This document shows positions 15,370-24,067 of a stretch of 64,000 bases of DNA, piece after piece; position 1 is the stretch's first letter, and each line of letters opens with the position of its first letter. Under the pieces are notes generated by a model. The model was not told the origin of the DNA. It searched no databases and was given only the letters and a program-made list of their open reading frames with translations. Source of the DNA: DASUBV01 sp963822485 (GTDB lineage: Bacteria; Actinomycetota; Actinomycetes; Streptosporangiales; Streptosporangiaceae); NCBI GenBank assembly GCA_963822485.1, contig CAWGHW010000017.1, forward strand, positions 124,001-188,000, given 5' to 3'. The position numbers and the translations under genes are program-made.

Positions 15370-16965
15370 ATGACTGACAGCAAGCGCACCCCGCGTACCC
15401 CGCGTACCCCGCGTACCGATTCTTCCCGCTTCAAGATGTCCCGCCGCCAGTTCGTCGGCAGCTCGGCCGCCGTCGCCGGCGCCGCCGGGCTGGCCGGCGT
15501 CCTGCCCGCGAGCCTGGCCGAGGCAGCCACCCGCGCGCCCCGGCGGTTCGAGCTGTCCCAGGTCAAGCACCTGGTCTTCCTCATGCAGGAAAACCGGAGC
15601 TTCGACCACTACTTCGGCACCTTCCCGGGCGTGCGGGGATTCTCCGACCCGACCGCGATCCGGCTGCCCACCGGCCGGTCGGTCTTCCAGCAGCCCGACC
15701 CGGCCAACCCCGACGGCTACCTCGAGCCGTACCACATGTCGACCATCAGCACCGGTGCCGCCGCGGTGCCTTCCCTGTCCCACGACTGGCGTGACCAGCA
15801 CGCCTCCTGGAACCAGGGCGCGATGGACGGCTGGATGCTGACCCACGTCGCCTCCGACGGCGACGCCAACGGCTCGTTCACCATGGGCTACTACACCCAG
15901 GAAGACATCCCCTTCCACTGGGCGCTGGCGCAGTCGTTCACCCTGCTGGACAACTACCACTGCTCGGTTATGGGTCCGACCGACCCCAACCGGCTGCACT
16001 GGGAGCATGGCGGCAACGACCCGCAAGGCAAGGCTGGCGGCCCGGTCCTGGAGACCGGGGGAGTGAAGGACCTGAGCTACGAGACCGGCTACGAGACGAT
16101 CTTCAACGCCGGGTACAGCTTCAAGTGGTACCACGCCAGTAACTGGATCGGCCCGAGCGACGGCAACTACTTCAAGCAGTTCCAGACGACCGGGCTCGTG
16201 CCCGCCGCCTTGTTCAACGCCGTGCAGTCCACCAGCACGCTGTTCGGCAACGGCACTCCGGGCGGGATCGGTGACCCGCTTAACCCGACTCCGGCGTCCA
16301 GCGCACAGCTGGCGTTCGAAGAGGACTGCGCCAACGGCGTGCTGCCCGATGTGTCGTTCGTCGGGACCGGCGCGTCCGAGCACCCGCCCGGCATCCCGGC
16401 GGCCGGCGCGCAGTTCCTGGCTTCCAAGCTCGAGGCCCTGGCCGCCAACGAGGACCTGTGGAACAGCACGATATTCATCATCAACTACGACGAGAACGAC
16501 GGGTTCTTCGACCACGTCGTCCCGCCCACGCCCGACCCGAGGGAGTTCCCCGAGGAGTTCGTCACGCTGGCCTCACCAGCCGGCACCCCCGGCGATGGCC
16601 TGCCGGTCGGCGCCGGGTTCCGGGTGCCAGCGTTCGTCATCTCGCCGTGGAGCGTCGGCGGCCGGATCTTCTCCGAAGTCTCCGACCACACCTCGTGCCT
16701 GCGGCTGATCGAGGCAGTTGCCGCGGCAGGCGGCCTGTCCGGCAAGGGCGCGTTCACCTTCCCCAACATCAGCCGGTGGCGGCGCAAGACGTTCAGTGAC
16801 TTCACCGGGTCGCTCCGGGGAGCGGCGCAGCCTGCGCCCGCGAACCAGCAGTTCGACCCCGCCACCACGGCGGCCAACCTGGCCGCCCAGACCGTCGCCT
16901 CCCGGCAGCCGCAGACCCCGCGTCCCGGCGCGACCCAGCAGATGCCGAAGCAGGACCGGGATTAA
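15370..16965 (+). CDS. Tat-exported phospholipase C-family phosphoesterase
   Basis: 531 residues. Tat signal SRRQFVGSSAAVAGAAG at about residues 24-40 after an unusual TPR-TPR-TPR repeat, coded by a 9-bp tandem repeat. Metal-binding and catalytic motifs of the PLC/acid phosphatase phosphoesterase family: FLMQENRSFDHYFGTF (about 72-87), LSHDWRDQHASWNQGAMDGW, HWALAQSFTLLDNYHCSVMG, and IINYDENDGFFDHVVPP (about 373-389), with a late DHTSC. This family hydrolyses phosphate esters such as phosphatidylcholine outside the cell and is often phosphate-regulated. The motif set is complete, so activity is expected. A strong hairpin terminator follows at 16976. Confidence 0.9.
   Translation: MTDSKRTPRTPRTPRTDSSRFKMSRRQFVGSSAAVAGAAGLAGVLPASLAEAATRAPRRFELSQVKHLVFLMQENRSFDHYFGTFPGVRGFSDPTAIRLPTGRSVFQQPDPANPDGYLEPYHMSTISTGAAAVPSLSHDWRDQHASWNQGAMDGWMLTHVASDGDANGSFTMGYYTQEDIPFHWALAQSFTLLDNYHCSVMGPTDPNRLHWEHGGNDPQGKAGGPVLETGGVKDLSYETGYETIFNAGYSFKWYHASNWIGPSDGNYFKQFQTTGLVPAALFNAVQSTSTLFGNGTPGGIGDPLNPTPASSAQLAFEEDCANGVLPDVSFVGTGASEHPPGIPAAGAQFLASKLEALAANEDLWNSTIFIINYDENDGFFDHVVPPTPDPREFPEEFVTLASPAGTPGDGLPVGAGFRVPAFVISPWSVGGRIFSEVSDHTSCLRLIEAVAAAGGLSGKGAFTFPNISRWRRKTFSDFTGSLRGAAQPAPANQQFDPATTAANLAAQTVASRQPQTPRPGATQQMPKQDRD
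15388..15414 (+). repeat. 9-bp tandem repeat (x3) in the 5' end of the phosphoesterase gene
   Basis: ACCCCGCGT is repeated three times exactly and encodes TPR-TPR-TPR just before the twin-Arg motif. Since the unit is a whole number of codons, copy-number change would only lengthen the n-region. Confidence 0.85.
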
Positions 16966-16975
16966 CAACGGCACA

Positions 16976-17011
16976 CCGGGCCGCAGGGAGGTGGCTCTCC
17001 CTGCGGCCCGG
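16976..17011 (+). terminator. strong hairpin terminator after the phosphoesterase gene
   Basis: CCGGGCCGCAGGGAG pairs perfectly over 15 bp with CTCCCTGCGGCCCGG around the 6-base loop GTGGCT. It begins 11 bases after the stop codon. No T-run follows, as is common in high-GC actinobacteria. Confidence 0.85.
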
Positions 17012-17056
17012 GGTGGGGCGAAAGCGGCGTCAGCGGACGAGCGACGTGGAGACATC

Positions 17057-18547
17057 GTGGTCGCGGAGAGCGTCAGCCACTTCATCGGCGGGCGGCACGT
17101 GCGCAGCGCACTGCTGAAGACGTTCGGCGCGGACGACCCCGCGACGGGGAAAGAGTACGTGCAGGTCGCGGTCGGCGTCGCCGCCGACATCAACCAGGCG
17201 GTGCTGGCGGCGCAGGCCGCGCTGGAGACCGGGCCGTGGGCTGACATGGCGCCTTCGCAGAGGGCTGCGGTACTGAACCGAATCGCCGACGCGATCGGCG
17301 CCCGGGCTGGCGACATTGCCGACGCCGAGGCGATCTGCGCCGGCCTGCCGATCGCGTCGGCCGGGGAACAGGCCGAGCGGGCGGCCGCGCACTTTCGCCT
17401 GGCCGCAGACCTGGTGACCGGGCGGGCCGCCGCCGACGCATCCACGGGGCCCGCTGGCCAGCTCGGCTGCGTCGTGCGCCGCCCGGCCGGCGTCGCCGGG
17501 CTGATCACGTCCTGGCGCACGCCGTTCCTCGCGCAGGCCAGGCCTCTCGCGCCCGCCCTGGCTGCGGGCTGTACGGTCGTGCTCAAGCCCGATGAGTTCG
17601 CGCCGCTGCCGGCCATGCTGCTGGCGGAGATCACCACCGCGGCAGGACTGCCCGCCGGCGTGCTGAACGTCGTGCACGGCTCCCGCCATCACCGGGCGCC
17701 CGGCACCCAGGCGCGCGACGGCCTGATTGAGCACCCCTTGGTCACCCGGCTGTGGTTCGCCGGGGACGCCGCCGACGGACTCCAGGTCATGGCCGATGCC
17801 GCCGCACAGCACAAGCCCCTGCAGCAAGAACTGGCCGGCTCTGCGCCCTGCCTCATCTTCGCCGACGCCGACCTCGACCAGGCGGCGGACGCCGTCCTGT
17901 TCGGCGCGTTCGCGCTGAACGGCCAGCGCGCCACCGCTACCTCCGCCGTCCTGGCCGAGCGGCCTGTCTACGACGACCTGGTCAGCCGCCTGGCCAGACG
18001 GGCGAAGCGCATCCGCGTCGGCGCCCCGTCCGATCCCTCGACGCAGATCGGGCCGCTGGTCCACGCCGAGCACCACAGCAAGGTCAGTGCCAGGGTGCGG
18101 GCAGCGGTCAGGGACGGCGCCCGGATGGCGGCCGGCGGGATGCGGCCAGCCAGCCTTCCTGACGGCAACTACTTCGAGGCGACCGTGCTCTCCAACGTCA
18201 CGCCGGACATGCAGATCTTCGCCGAGCACATCTGCGGGCCGCTGGTGCGCGTCACGCCGTTCGACACCGAGGACGAAGCAGTCTCCCTGGCCAGCGCCAT
18301 CAGGGACGCGCCAGCAACCTACGTCTGGACCTCAGACCTGCATCGCGCGCACCGCATCGCGCCAGCCCTCGAGACGGCGGACGTCTGGGTGAATGCTCAC
18401 AACCCACGCGATCTGCGGGCGCCGTCCGCAGGCCCGGGCGCCAGCCAGCCCGGTGTACGGGAAGGACTCAGCGTCGATTTCTATACCCAGTGCCGGACCG
18501 TGCTGACCGATGCCGACGACATGTCAGTGCCGCGGTTCGACGTCTGA
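17057..18547 (+). CDS. aldehyde dehydrogenase-family protein lacking the catalytic cysteine (probable pseudoenzyme)
   Basis: 496 residues from GTG 17057 with GGAGA at 17048-17052. Full ALDH fold: RPAGVAGLITSWRTPF, LAAGCTVVLKPDEFAPL, GLPAGVLNVVHG, and QQELAGSAPCLIFADADLDQ with the general-base Glu at residue 258. The nucleophile motif, normally GQxC or GERC, reads FALNGQRATATSAVLAE. Ala292 stands where Cys is expected, exactly 34 residues after Glu258, as in E268/C302 of ALDH2. Without that Cys the hydride-transfer chemistry through a thiohemiacetal is impossible. The rest of the frame is intact and well conserved, so this is not random decay. It could be a regulatory or esterase-less scaffold, or have become an NAD-binding protein. 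The nearest subgroup looks like HpaE/HpcC-type semialdehyde dehydrogenases. Confidence 0.85.
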   Translation: MVAESVSHFIGGRHVRSALLKTFGADDPATGKEYVQVAVGVAADINQAVLAAQAALETGPWADMAPSQRAAVLNRIADAIGARAGDIADAEAICAGLPIASAGEQAERAAAHFRLAADLVTGRAAADASTGPAGQLGCVVRRPAGVAGLITSWRTPFLAQARPLAPALAAGCTVVLKPDEFAPLPAMLLAEITTAAGLPAGVLNVVHGSRHHRAPGTQARDGLIEHPLVTRLWFAGDAADGLQVMADAAAQHKPLQQELAGSAPCLIFADADLDQAADAVLFGAFALNGQRATATSAVLAERPVYDDLVSRLARRAKRIRVGAPSDPSTQIGPLVHAEHHSKVSARVRAAVRDGARMAAGGMRPASLPDGNYFEATVLSNVTPDMQIFAEHICGPLVRVTPFDTEDEAVSLASAIRDAPATYVWTSDLHRAHRIAPALETADVWVNAHNPRDLRAPSAGPGASQPGVREGLSVDFYTQCRTVLTDADDMSVPRFDV

Positions 18548-18616
18548 ACCGGGCGAAGGTGTCTGGCGGAAGGGAACCTTGTTAGAGATGCGATCGATAG
18601 GGAGTGCTGGAGAACG

Positions 18617-19816
18617 GTGCTGCTGGTGATGCCGCTGACGCTGGCGGCCGTCGCGTGCAGCGGCGGAAGCAACGACGGGTCGTCGGGCGCGGGTGCAGCG
18701 ATCGTGATCGGGACCACGCTGCCGCTGACCGGGTCACTCAGCGGGCTAGGCCCGCCGGTGGAGGCCGGATATGAACAGGAGATCGCGGACGTCAACGCGG
18801 CGGGCGGCGTCACGGTCGACGGCAAGCAGGACAAGCTGAAGCTGGTGGTCCTCGACAACGCCAGCGATCCGAGCACGGCCAGCAACCAGGCCCGCCAACT
18901 GGTTCGGAAAGACCACGCGATCGCCCTCCTTGGATCAACCAACTCGCTGATCATCACGCCTACGGCGCTGACAGCTGAGCAGCTGCGGGTCTCGTTCGTC
19001 ACCTCGCTGATGCCCGTTGAAGCGTTCGCCAGCGGTGACAAGGAAGGGTGGAAGTACTCCTGGGACTTCTTCTTCGACGAGAATCAGCAGGCCGCGATGG
19101 CGGCTAAGGCGCTGGCCGCGGTCAAGAGCAACAAGAAGGTCGTGCTGTTCACCGACAGCCAGCCGGACGGCATCGTCGAGCGGCCGCTCTATGAGGCGGC
19201 GTTCAAGTCGGCCGGGCTGGATGTGGTCGGCGATTACACCTTCCCGGTGGGCACGACCGGCTACTCGTCCTTCATCGCTGACGCCAAGGCTAAGGGAGCC
19301 CAGCTGGTGGCCGGCCAGATGACCGCGGCCGATGGTGTTGCGCTGTGGAAGCAGCTGAAGTCGTCCGCCTTCCACCCGCAGGCCGCCTTCCTGGCCAATG
19401 GGTCCGATGCGGACCGCTGGTGGCAGTCGCTCGGCACCATCGCCCAGGACAGCCTGTCGGAAGGCTTCTGGAGCTCGAGCGAGGCGACCGCCGCTCAGCT
19501 GGCCAAGATCACGCCGACCCTCGGAAAGAAATACGCCAGCAGCCCGGATTACCCTCCGGCGGCGGTGGCCTACGCGGTGGCCGAGGTGCTGACCGACGCA
19601 ATCTCGCGCGCGGGGAGCACGGACCCGGACAAGCTCAACACTGCTATCGGACAGAGCCACGTGCAGACCACAGCTGGGCTCATCACCTTCAGCCCCAAAA
19701 CCCACACCGGTGTCACGCCTTACTACATCAGCCAGTGGCAGAGCGGACGGCTGGTCCAGGTACAGCCCCCGGTCTCAGGCGTCACCTACCAGCAGCCCAC
19801 GGCGGGACTCGGCTAG
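18617..19816 (+). CDS. ABC transporter substrate-binding lipoprotein (branched-chain amino acid/LivJ-type)
   Basis: 399 residues from GTG 18617, preceded by GGAGA. Very short signal MLLVMPLTLAAVACSGG with lipobox AVAC (Cys14); no upstream in-frame start is available to give the usual basic n-region. The mature part is a Peripla_BP_6 domain: IVIGTTLPLTGSLSGLG, DNASDPSTASNQARQLV, FTDSQPDGIVERPLYEAAF and YPPAAVAYAVAEVLTDAI. The family binds amino acids, amides, urea or aromatic acids outside the membrane. No permease or ATPase gene is adjacent, so it either serves a transporter encoded elsewhere or acts as a sensor. It follows the ALDH-like gene by 69 bp and overlaps the convergent TetR gene by 3 bp at the stops. 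Confidence 0.87.
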   Translation: MLLVMPLTLAAVACSGGSNDGSSGAGAAIVIGTTLPLTGSLSGLGPPVEAGYEQEIADVNAAGGVTVDGKQDKLKLVVLDNASDPSTASNQARQLVRKDHAIALLGSTNSLIITPTALTAEQLRVSFVTSLMPVEAFASGDKEGWKYSWDFFFDENQQAAMAAKALAAVKSNKKVVLFTDSQPDGIVERPLYEAAFKSAGLDVVGDYTFPVGTTGYSSFIADAKAKGAQLVAGQMTAADGVALWKQLKSSAFHPQAAFLANGSDADRWWQSLGTIAQDSLSEGFWSSSEATAAQLAKITPTLGKKYASSPDYPPAAVAYAVAEVLTDAISRAGSTDPDKLNTAIGQSHVQTTAGLITFSPKTHTGVTPYYISQWQSGRLVQVQPPVSGVTYQQPTAGLG

Positions 19817-20535
19817 AGGAGACCCGGCCCGCGCAGAGGGAATCGGGCCGCGAGACCGTCGAGCACGCAGTCCAGGCCGAACGCGAACTCGACGTCAGGG
19901 TCGAGTTCCTCGCCTTCGAGGACGCGGCGGGCGAGCATCGGGTGCTCGCCCGCCGCGAGGACCTCGCTGATATAGGGGCCCATGCTGCGCTGCCACTGCT
20001 CCTCGGTCAGGCCGGTGCGCTGCTCGGCGCTCCGAGCGGCCTGCTGCGTGGCCACCGAGCCCAGCACGTACGCGCGCACGGCTGCGAGCGCCTGTGAGGC
20101 CAGGGTGATGTCGGGCGTGAGCGCGACGGCGGCGCGCAGCGCGGATTCGGACCGTCGCAGCGAGTTGGGGCCGAGTGCGGGCCGGCCTGCCAGTTCTCCC
20201 GCCAGCCATGGGTGCCGCAGCAGGGTCGTGCGCAGCGAGTGCGCGACCACGGCCAGATCGGCGCGCCAGTCCCGCGTGGGCTCGGGGAGCGGGTCCTCGC
20301 CCTGCGCCGCGTCGACCATCAGGTCCACTAGCTCGTCGCGGCTGGCGATGTAACGGTAGAGGGTGGCCGTCCCGGAACCGAGGTCGCCCGCGACCCGGCG
20401 CATCGACACCGCGGCCAGGCCCTCGGCGTCGGCGACGGCCAGCGCGGCGGCCACGTACTGGTCCACCCCCGGCGCGCGCCGGCGCGGTTCGAGGCGAGGC
20501 CGGGCCCACACCGTCGAAGGAGCGGGTTCGGTCAT
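19813..20535 (-). CDS. TetR-family repressor of the divergent FAD monooxygenase
   Basis: 240 residues from ATG 20535, with GAGGAAAGGA upstream; an earlier in-frame start at 20565 lacks support. HTH: LAAVSMRRVAGDLGSGTATLYRYIASRDELVDLM, the TetR subgroup with RVAxxLGxxxxxLYxYV. The C-terminal region (TGLTEEQWQRSMGPYISEV, DPDVEFAFGLDCVLDGLA) is the TetR_C type found in tetracycline/polyketide-responsive regulators. A palindrome spans the divergent start at 20591. This gene pair, a TetR repressor facing a flavin monooxygenase, is a common drug-modification or aromatic-catabolism arrangement. Confidence 0.88.
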   Translation of the reverse strand: MTEPAPSTVWARPRLEPRRRAPGVDQYVAAALAVADAEGLAAVSMRRVAGDLGSGTATLYRYIASRDELVDLMVDAAQGEDPLPEPTRDWRADLAVVAHSLRTTLLRHPWLAGELAGRPALGPNSLRRSESALRAAVALTPDITLASQALAAVRAYVLGSVATQQAARSAEQRTGLTEEQWQRSMGPYISEVLAAGEHPMLARRVLEGEELDPDVEFAFGLDCVLDGLAARFPLRGPGLL

Positions 20536-20574
20536 CGGGTGGTTCCTTTCCTCGTTGCCCCGCATTCTAGCTTC

Positions 20575-20591
20575 TGGCTACGATGTAGCCA
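20575..20591. promoter_or_regulatory. palindromic operator abutting the monooxygenase start codon
   Basis: TGGCTAC-GAT-GTAGCCA is a perfect 7-bp inverted repeat with a 3-bp centre. Its last base is the A of the monooxygenase ATG, so bound TetR would block transcription or elongation at the very start. It lies in the 55-bp gap to the divergent tetR start. Confidence 0.75.
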
Positions 20592-22210
20592 TGACGGAAA
20601 CAGTGTATCCAGTGTATCCAGCGTATTCAGAAGTGCCGGTGCTCGTGGTCGGAGGCGGCAGCGTCGGGCTGCTCACCGCGGCGCTGCTCGCCCACCACGG
20701 CGTCCCCGCAGTGCTCGTCGAACGCCGGTCCGGGCCGTCCGTCCACCCGCGCGCCACCGGCGTCGGGTCGCGCACCGTCGAGGTCCTGCGCGAGCTCGGG
20801 CTCGACGCCGCCGTCGACGCCACCGCGGTCGACCTCCGGGGCGGCGCAGGCAAGGCGGTGGCGCGGACCGTCGTCGACATGGGTGCGGGCGACGTCGTGA
20901 CCGTGGCCATGCCGACCCCGTCCGCCGCTGACCCGTCCGCCGCTGAACTGGACACGACGCCGTTCAGGCTGCGCGGCGTCTGCGCGCAGGACCGCCTCGA
21001 CGCCGTGGTGGCGGCCGACCTGGCGCGCCGCGGTGCGGATCTGCGCTGGTCGACCCGCCTGGTCGGCATCGCGCAGGACGCCGAGGGGGCCGACGTCGAA
21101 CTGGAGGGGCCCGACGGCCGCTACTCGTTGCGCTGCGCGCACGTGGTGGCCGCGGACGGCACGCACAGCCCCGTGCGGACCGCGCTCGGCGTGGGCACCT
21201 CCGGCGCGGGCGACCTGGGCAAGCCGAAGATCAATATCCTGTTCCGCGCCGATCTCCGGCCCCATCTGCGGGGGATGTCCTTCGGCACCTGCACGATCAC
21301 CACGCCGGAGGCGCCCGGCCTGCTGGTGACCGTGGACGGCGAGACGAACTGGGTCTTCCACATCGGTTGCGACGTCGACCGGGGCGAACGGCCCGATGAC
21401 TTCACGCCCGAGCGCTGCGCCGCGGTCGTCCGGGCGGCGGTCGGCGATCCCGACCTCGACGTCGAGGTGCGCAGCGTGCTCCCGTGGCGGCCCCGGAGCT
21501 CCCTGGCCAACCGTTTCGCCGTCGGCCGCGTGTTCCTCGTCGGCGACGCCGCGCACACCGTGGCACCCCTGGGCGCGTTCGGCCTCAACACCGGCGTCGC
21601 CGACGCCCACAACCTGGCGTGGAAACTGGCCGCCGTCCACCACGGCCAGGCAGGCGCCGGCCTGCTCGACACCTACGCGCAAGAGCGCGAGCCGGTCGCC
21701 GCGGCGACGCTGGACCAGGCAATGCGCAGGCTCGCCGATCCGGAGCTGCACTGGGGGCGTGGACCGGAGGCCGACGCCGCCAGGGCGGCGGCGGGGGTGT
21801 GGGCGGCGCCGGTCGTGCACCTCGGCCAGCGGTATGACTCGGCCGCCGTCGTCGACCCGCAGCCGGAACTCCCGTCCACGGTGGACCTGGCGGTGGCGCT
21901 GGACGGGTCGCCGGGTTCACGGGTGCCCCACGCGTGGGTCGACGGGGTCTCCACGCTCGACCTGGTCGCGTCCCGGTGGACCCTGCTGGTGGGCGCCGCG
22001 GGCGACCGGTGGCTCGCCGGCGCGGCGCACGCCGGCCTGCCGGCACACCGGGTCTCCGCCCCTTGGCTGTCCGACGAGGGAGCCCTGCTCGTGCGACCGG
22101 ACGCGATCGTCGCGATGCGGGTCAGGGCGCCGGTCCCGGATCCGGCGCGGTTCCTCGCCGACGTCCTGGACCAGGTGCTGGCCAGGCCGGTCGCGGTGCC
22201 GAGCGCCTGA
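20591..22210 (+). CDS. FAD-dependent aromatic monooxygenase (PheA/TetX-type, FAD_binding_3)
   Basis: 539 residues from ATG 20591. An in-frame extension upstream is antisense to tetR and is rejected. GxGxxG-type FAD site VPVLVVGGGSVGLLTAALLA (about 15-34), ATGVGSRTVEVLRELGL, the second FAD motif VFLVGDAAHTVAPLGAFGLNTGVADAHNLAWKL (about 316-348), and a C-terminal thioredoxin-like domain typical of phenol/polyketide hydroxylases. No Shine-Dalgarno is clear, and the operator occupies that place, so the transcript may be leaderless. The product probably hydroxylates an aromatic or polyketide substrate using NAD(P)H and O2. The substrate is unknown; the TetR partner likely senses it. Confidence 0.9.
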   Translation: MTETVYPVYPAYSEVPVLVVGGGSVGLLTAALLAHHGVPAVLVERRSGPSVHPRATGVGSRTVEVLRELGLDAAVDATAVDLRGGAGKAVARTVVDMGAGDVVTVAMPTPSAADPSAAELDTTPFRLRGVCAQDRLDAVVAADLARRGADLRWSTRLVGIAQDAEGADVELEGPDGRYSLRCAHVVAADGTHSPVRTALGVGTSGAGDLGKPKINILFRADLRPHLRGMSFGTCTITTPEAPGLLVTVDGETNWVFHIGCDVDRGERPDDFTPERCAAVVRAAVGDPDLDVEVRSVLPWRPRSSLANRFAVGRVFLVGDAAHTVAPLGAFGLNTGVADAHNLAWKLAAVHHGQAGAGLLDTYAQEREPVAAATLDQAMRRLADPELHWGRGPEADAARAAAGVWAAPVVHLGQRYDSAAVVDPQPELPSTVDLAVALDGSPGSRVPHAWVDGVSTLDLVASRWTLLVGAAGDRWLAGAAHAGLPAHRVSAPWLSDEGALLVRPDAIVAMRVRAPVPDPARFLADVLDQVLARPVAVPSA

Positions 22211-22215
22211 CCGGG

Positions 22216-22251
22216 GGCGAGGCGCCCGGCGAGGCGCCTGGCGAGGCGCCC
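22216..22251. repeat. 12-bp tandem repeat (x3), possibly acting as a convergent terminator
   Basis: GGCGAGGCGCCC, GGCGAGGCGCCT and GGCGAGGCGCCC follow one another directly after the monooxygenase stop. Each contains the palindrome GGCGCC, so the RNA could fold several alternative hairpins. It lies between the ends of two convergent genes. Confidence 0.7.
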
Positions 22252-22310
22252 CCGTCACAATTACAGCTTGGCCGTGCTGACCTCGAAGTTCGAGCATTGC
22301 TCTGCGGTTG

Positions 22311-24050
22311 CTAGTGGTCCTCGCCCTGGTCCGGCGAGCTCTCCGCACCGGGCGGCTCGCCCCGCTCACCCTCGGCCGCCCAGGGCGGCACGGTGGCCGG
22401 GGCGGCCGAGGCGGCCGGGGCGTGGCCGTTTCCGTGGCCGTGGCCGTTGCCGCCCTCGATGGCGTGGCCGTTGCCGGGCCCGTTGACGGAGGCATCTTCG
22501 ACCGGGACGCTCTCGGTGACCACCTTGTAGGCCCGCTCGCGCAGCCGGCCGACCGCGCCGCGCGTGCGGGGCGCGGGCACGCCCTCGGCCGGTTCTCCCG
22601 CCGCCGGGAGCTCCGGGTAGTCCGGCCGGGCCAGCAGGACGGCCCGCTCCTCGTCCGTGGGCGCCTCGGTGACCTCGATGAACTCGCCGGTCGGCAGCTG
22701 GCGGATGATGCCGGTCTCCACGCCGTGCTCCAGCGTGTGCAGGTCGGCGCGCTGCAGGCCCAGGCAGATCCGCTTCGTGATGATGTAGGTGAACCACGGC
22801 ACCAGGAAGATCGAGAACCGGGCAATCCACGTAATCGTGTACAGCGGGATATCCAGGTGATCAGCGATGACGTCGTTGGCGCCCTCCGCCCACAGCACCC
22901 CGTAGAACGCGACCGCGGTCATCCCGATCGCCGTCCTGGTGGGCGCGTTGCGCGGCCGGTCGTTCAGGTGATGCTCGCGTCTGTCGCCGGTGATCCACTG
23001 TTCCAGGAACGGCCACAGCGCGGCGCCGGTCATGATCAGCCCCAGCGGCAGGAGGCCCGGGATGAACACGTTGAAGGCAAAGGTGTGGCCGAAGACCACC
23101 CACTGCCACGCCGGCATCATGCGCAGCGAGCCTTCCAAAAAGCCCATGTAGAAGTCGGGCTGCGACCCCGACGAGATCCCCACCGGGTTATACGGCCCGT
23201 ACAGCCAGATCGGGTTGATCTGCGCGAACGTCGCGGCCAGCGCCGTCGCGGCGAACGTGAAGAAGAAAAACGCGCCGGTCTTCGCCGCGAAATACGGGTA
23301 GGCGGGCGCGCCGACCACATTCGCGTTGGTGCGGCCCTTCCCCGGGAACTGGGTGTGCTTCTGGAACGTCATGATGAACAAGTGCGCCGTGATCAGCGCC
23401 AGCAACAGCCCCGGGATCACCAGCACATGCAAGATGTACATCCGCGGGATGATCACATGCCCCGGATACGCCCCGCCGAACAGGAAGAACGCCAGGTACG
23501 TGCCGACAATCGGGATGGACTGGAGGATACCCTCGGTGATCCGCAGGCCGGCGCCGGACAGCAGGTCGTCGGGCAGCGAGTAGCCGAACAGGCCCTCAAA
23601 GATGGCCAGCGTGAACATGATGACGCCGATCAGCCAGTTGACCTCGCGGGGCTTGCGGTAGGCGCCGGTGAAGAAGATCCGCAGCATGTGGACCAGGATC
23701 GCGGCCACGAACAGGTCCGCCGCCCAGTGGTGGATCTGCCGCATCAGCAGGCCGCCGCGGACATCGAAGCTGATGTTCAGCGTCGACTGGTAGGCCTGGC
23801 TCATGTGCACGCCGTCGAGGTTGGTGTACGACCCGTGATACACCACGTCGGTCATGCTCGGCTGGAAGAAGAACGTCAGGAACGTGCCGGTCAGCAGCAA
23901 GATGATGAACGAGTACAGCGCGATCTCGCCCAGCAGGAACGACCAGTGATCCGGGAACATCTTCCGCAGCAGGTACCGGACCCCCTTGGCGCCGGTGAAC
24001 CGGTCGTCCAGCCAGCCGCCGACCCCCTCCAGGCCCTTCTCCACGCTCAT
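22311..24050 (-). CDS. qcrB: cytochrome bc1 complex cytochrome b subunit QcrB, orphan copy
   Basis: 579 residues from ATG 24050 (GGGAGCG upstream). Actinobacterial QcrB features: haem-ligand helix RQIHHWAADLFVAAILVHML (about 103-122), GYSLPDDLLSGAGLRITEG, helix D IPGLLLALITAHLFIM with the partner His, and the FSIFLVPWFTYIITKRICLGLQ segment. Eight membrane segments plus a long cytoplasmic tail rich in Gly/His (NGHGHGNGHAPAAS). The normal gene order is ctaE-qcrC-qcrA-qcrB, but here no qcrC or qcrA is present. Only a ctaE start remnant precedes it. The protein keeps all haem ligands, so it might assemble with QcrA/QcrC encoded elsewhere as an alternative subunit. Confidence 0.93.
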   Translation of the reverse strand: MSVEKGLEGVGGWLDDRFTGAKGVRYLLRKMFPDHWSFLLGEIALYSFIILLLTGTFLTFFFQPSMTDVVYHGSYTNLDGVHMSQAYQSTLNISFDVRGGLLMRQIHHWAADLFVAAILVHMLRIFFTGAYRKPREVNWLIGVIMFTLAIFEGLFGYSLPDDLLSGAGLRITEGILQSIPIVGTYLAFFLFGGAYPGHVIIPRMYILHVLVIPGLLLALITAHLFIMTFQKHTQFPGKGRTNANVVGAPAYPYFAAKTGAFFFFTFAATALAATFAQINPIWLYGPYNPVGISSGSQPDFYMGFLEGSLRMMPAWQWVVFGHTFAFNVFIPGLLPLGLIMTGAALWPFLEQWITGDRREHHLNDRPRNAPTRTAIGMTAVAFYGVLWAEGANDVIADHLDIPLYTITWIARFSIFLVPWFTYIITKRICLGLQRADLHTLEHGVETGIIRQLPTGEFIEVTEAPTDEERAVLLARPDYPELPAAGEPAEGVPAPRTRGAVGRLRERAYKVVTESVPVEDASVNGPGNGHAIEGGNGHGHGNGHAPAASAAPATVPPWAAEGERGEPPGAESSPDQGEDH

Positions 24051-24067
24051 GACCGCTCCCAGAAGCT

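Noticed and set aside
16718..17056. Extended start for the aldehyde dehydrogenase gene overlapping the phosphoesterase
   Set aside because: The extension is a shadow frame of the phosphoesterase and crosses its terminator; GTG 17057 has a ribosome site and matches the family start.
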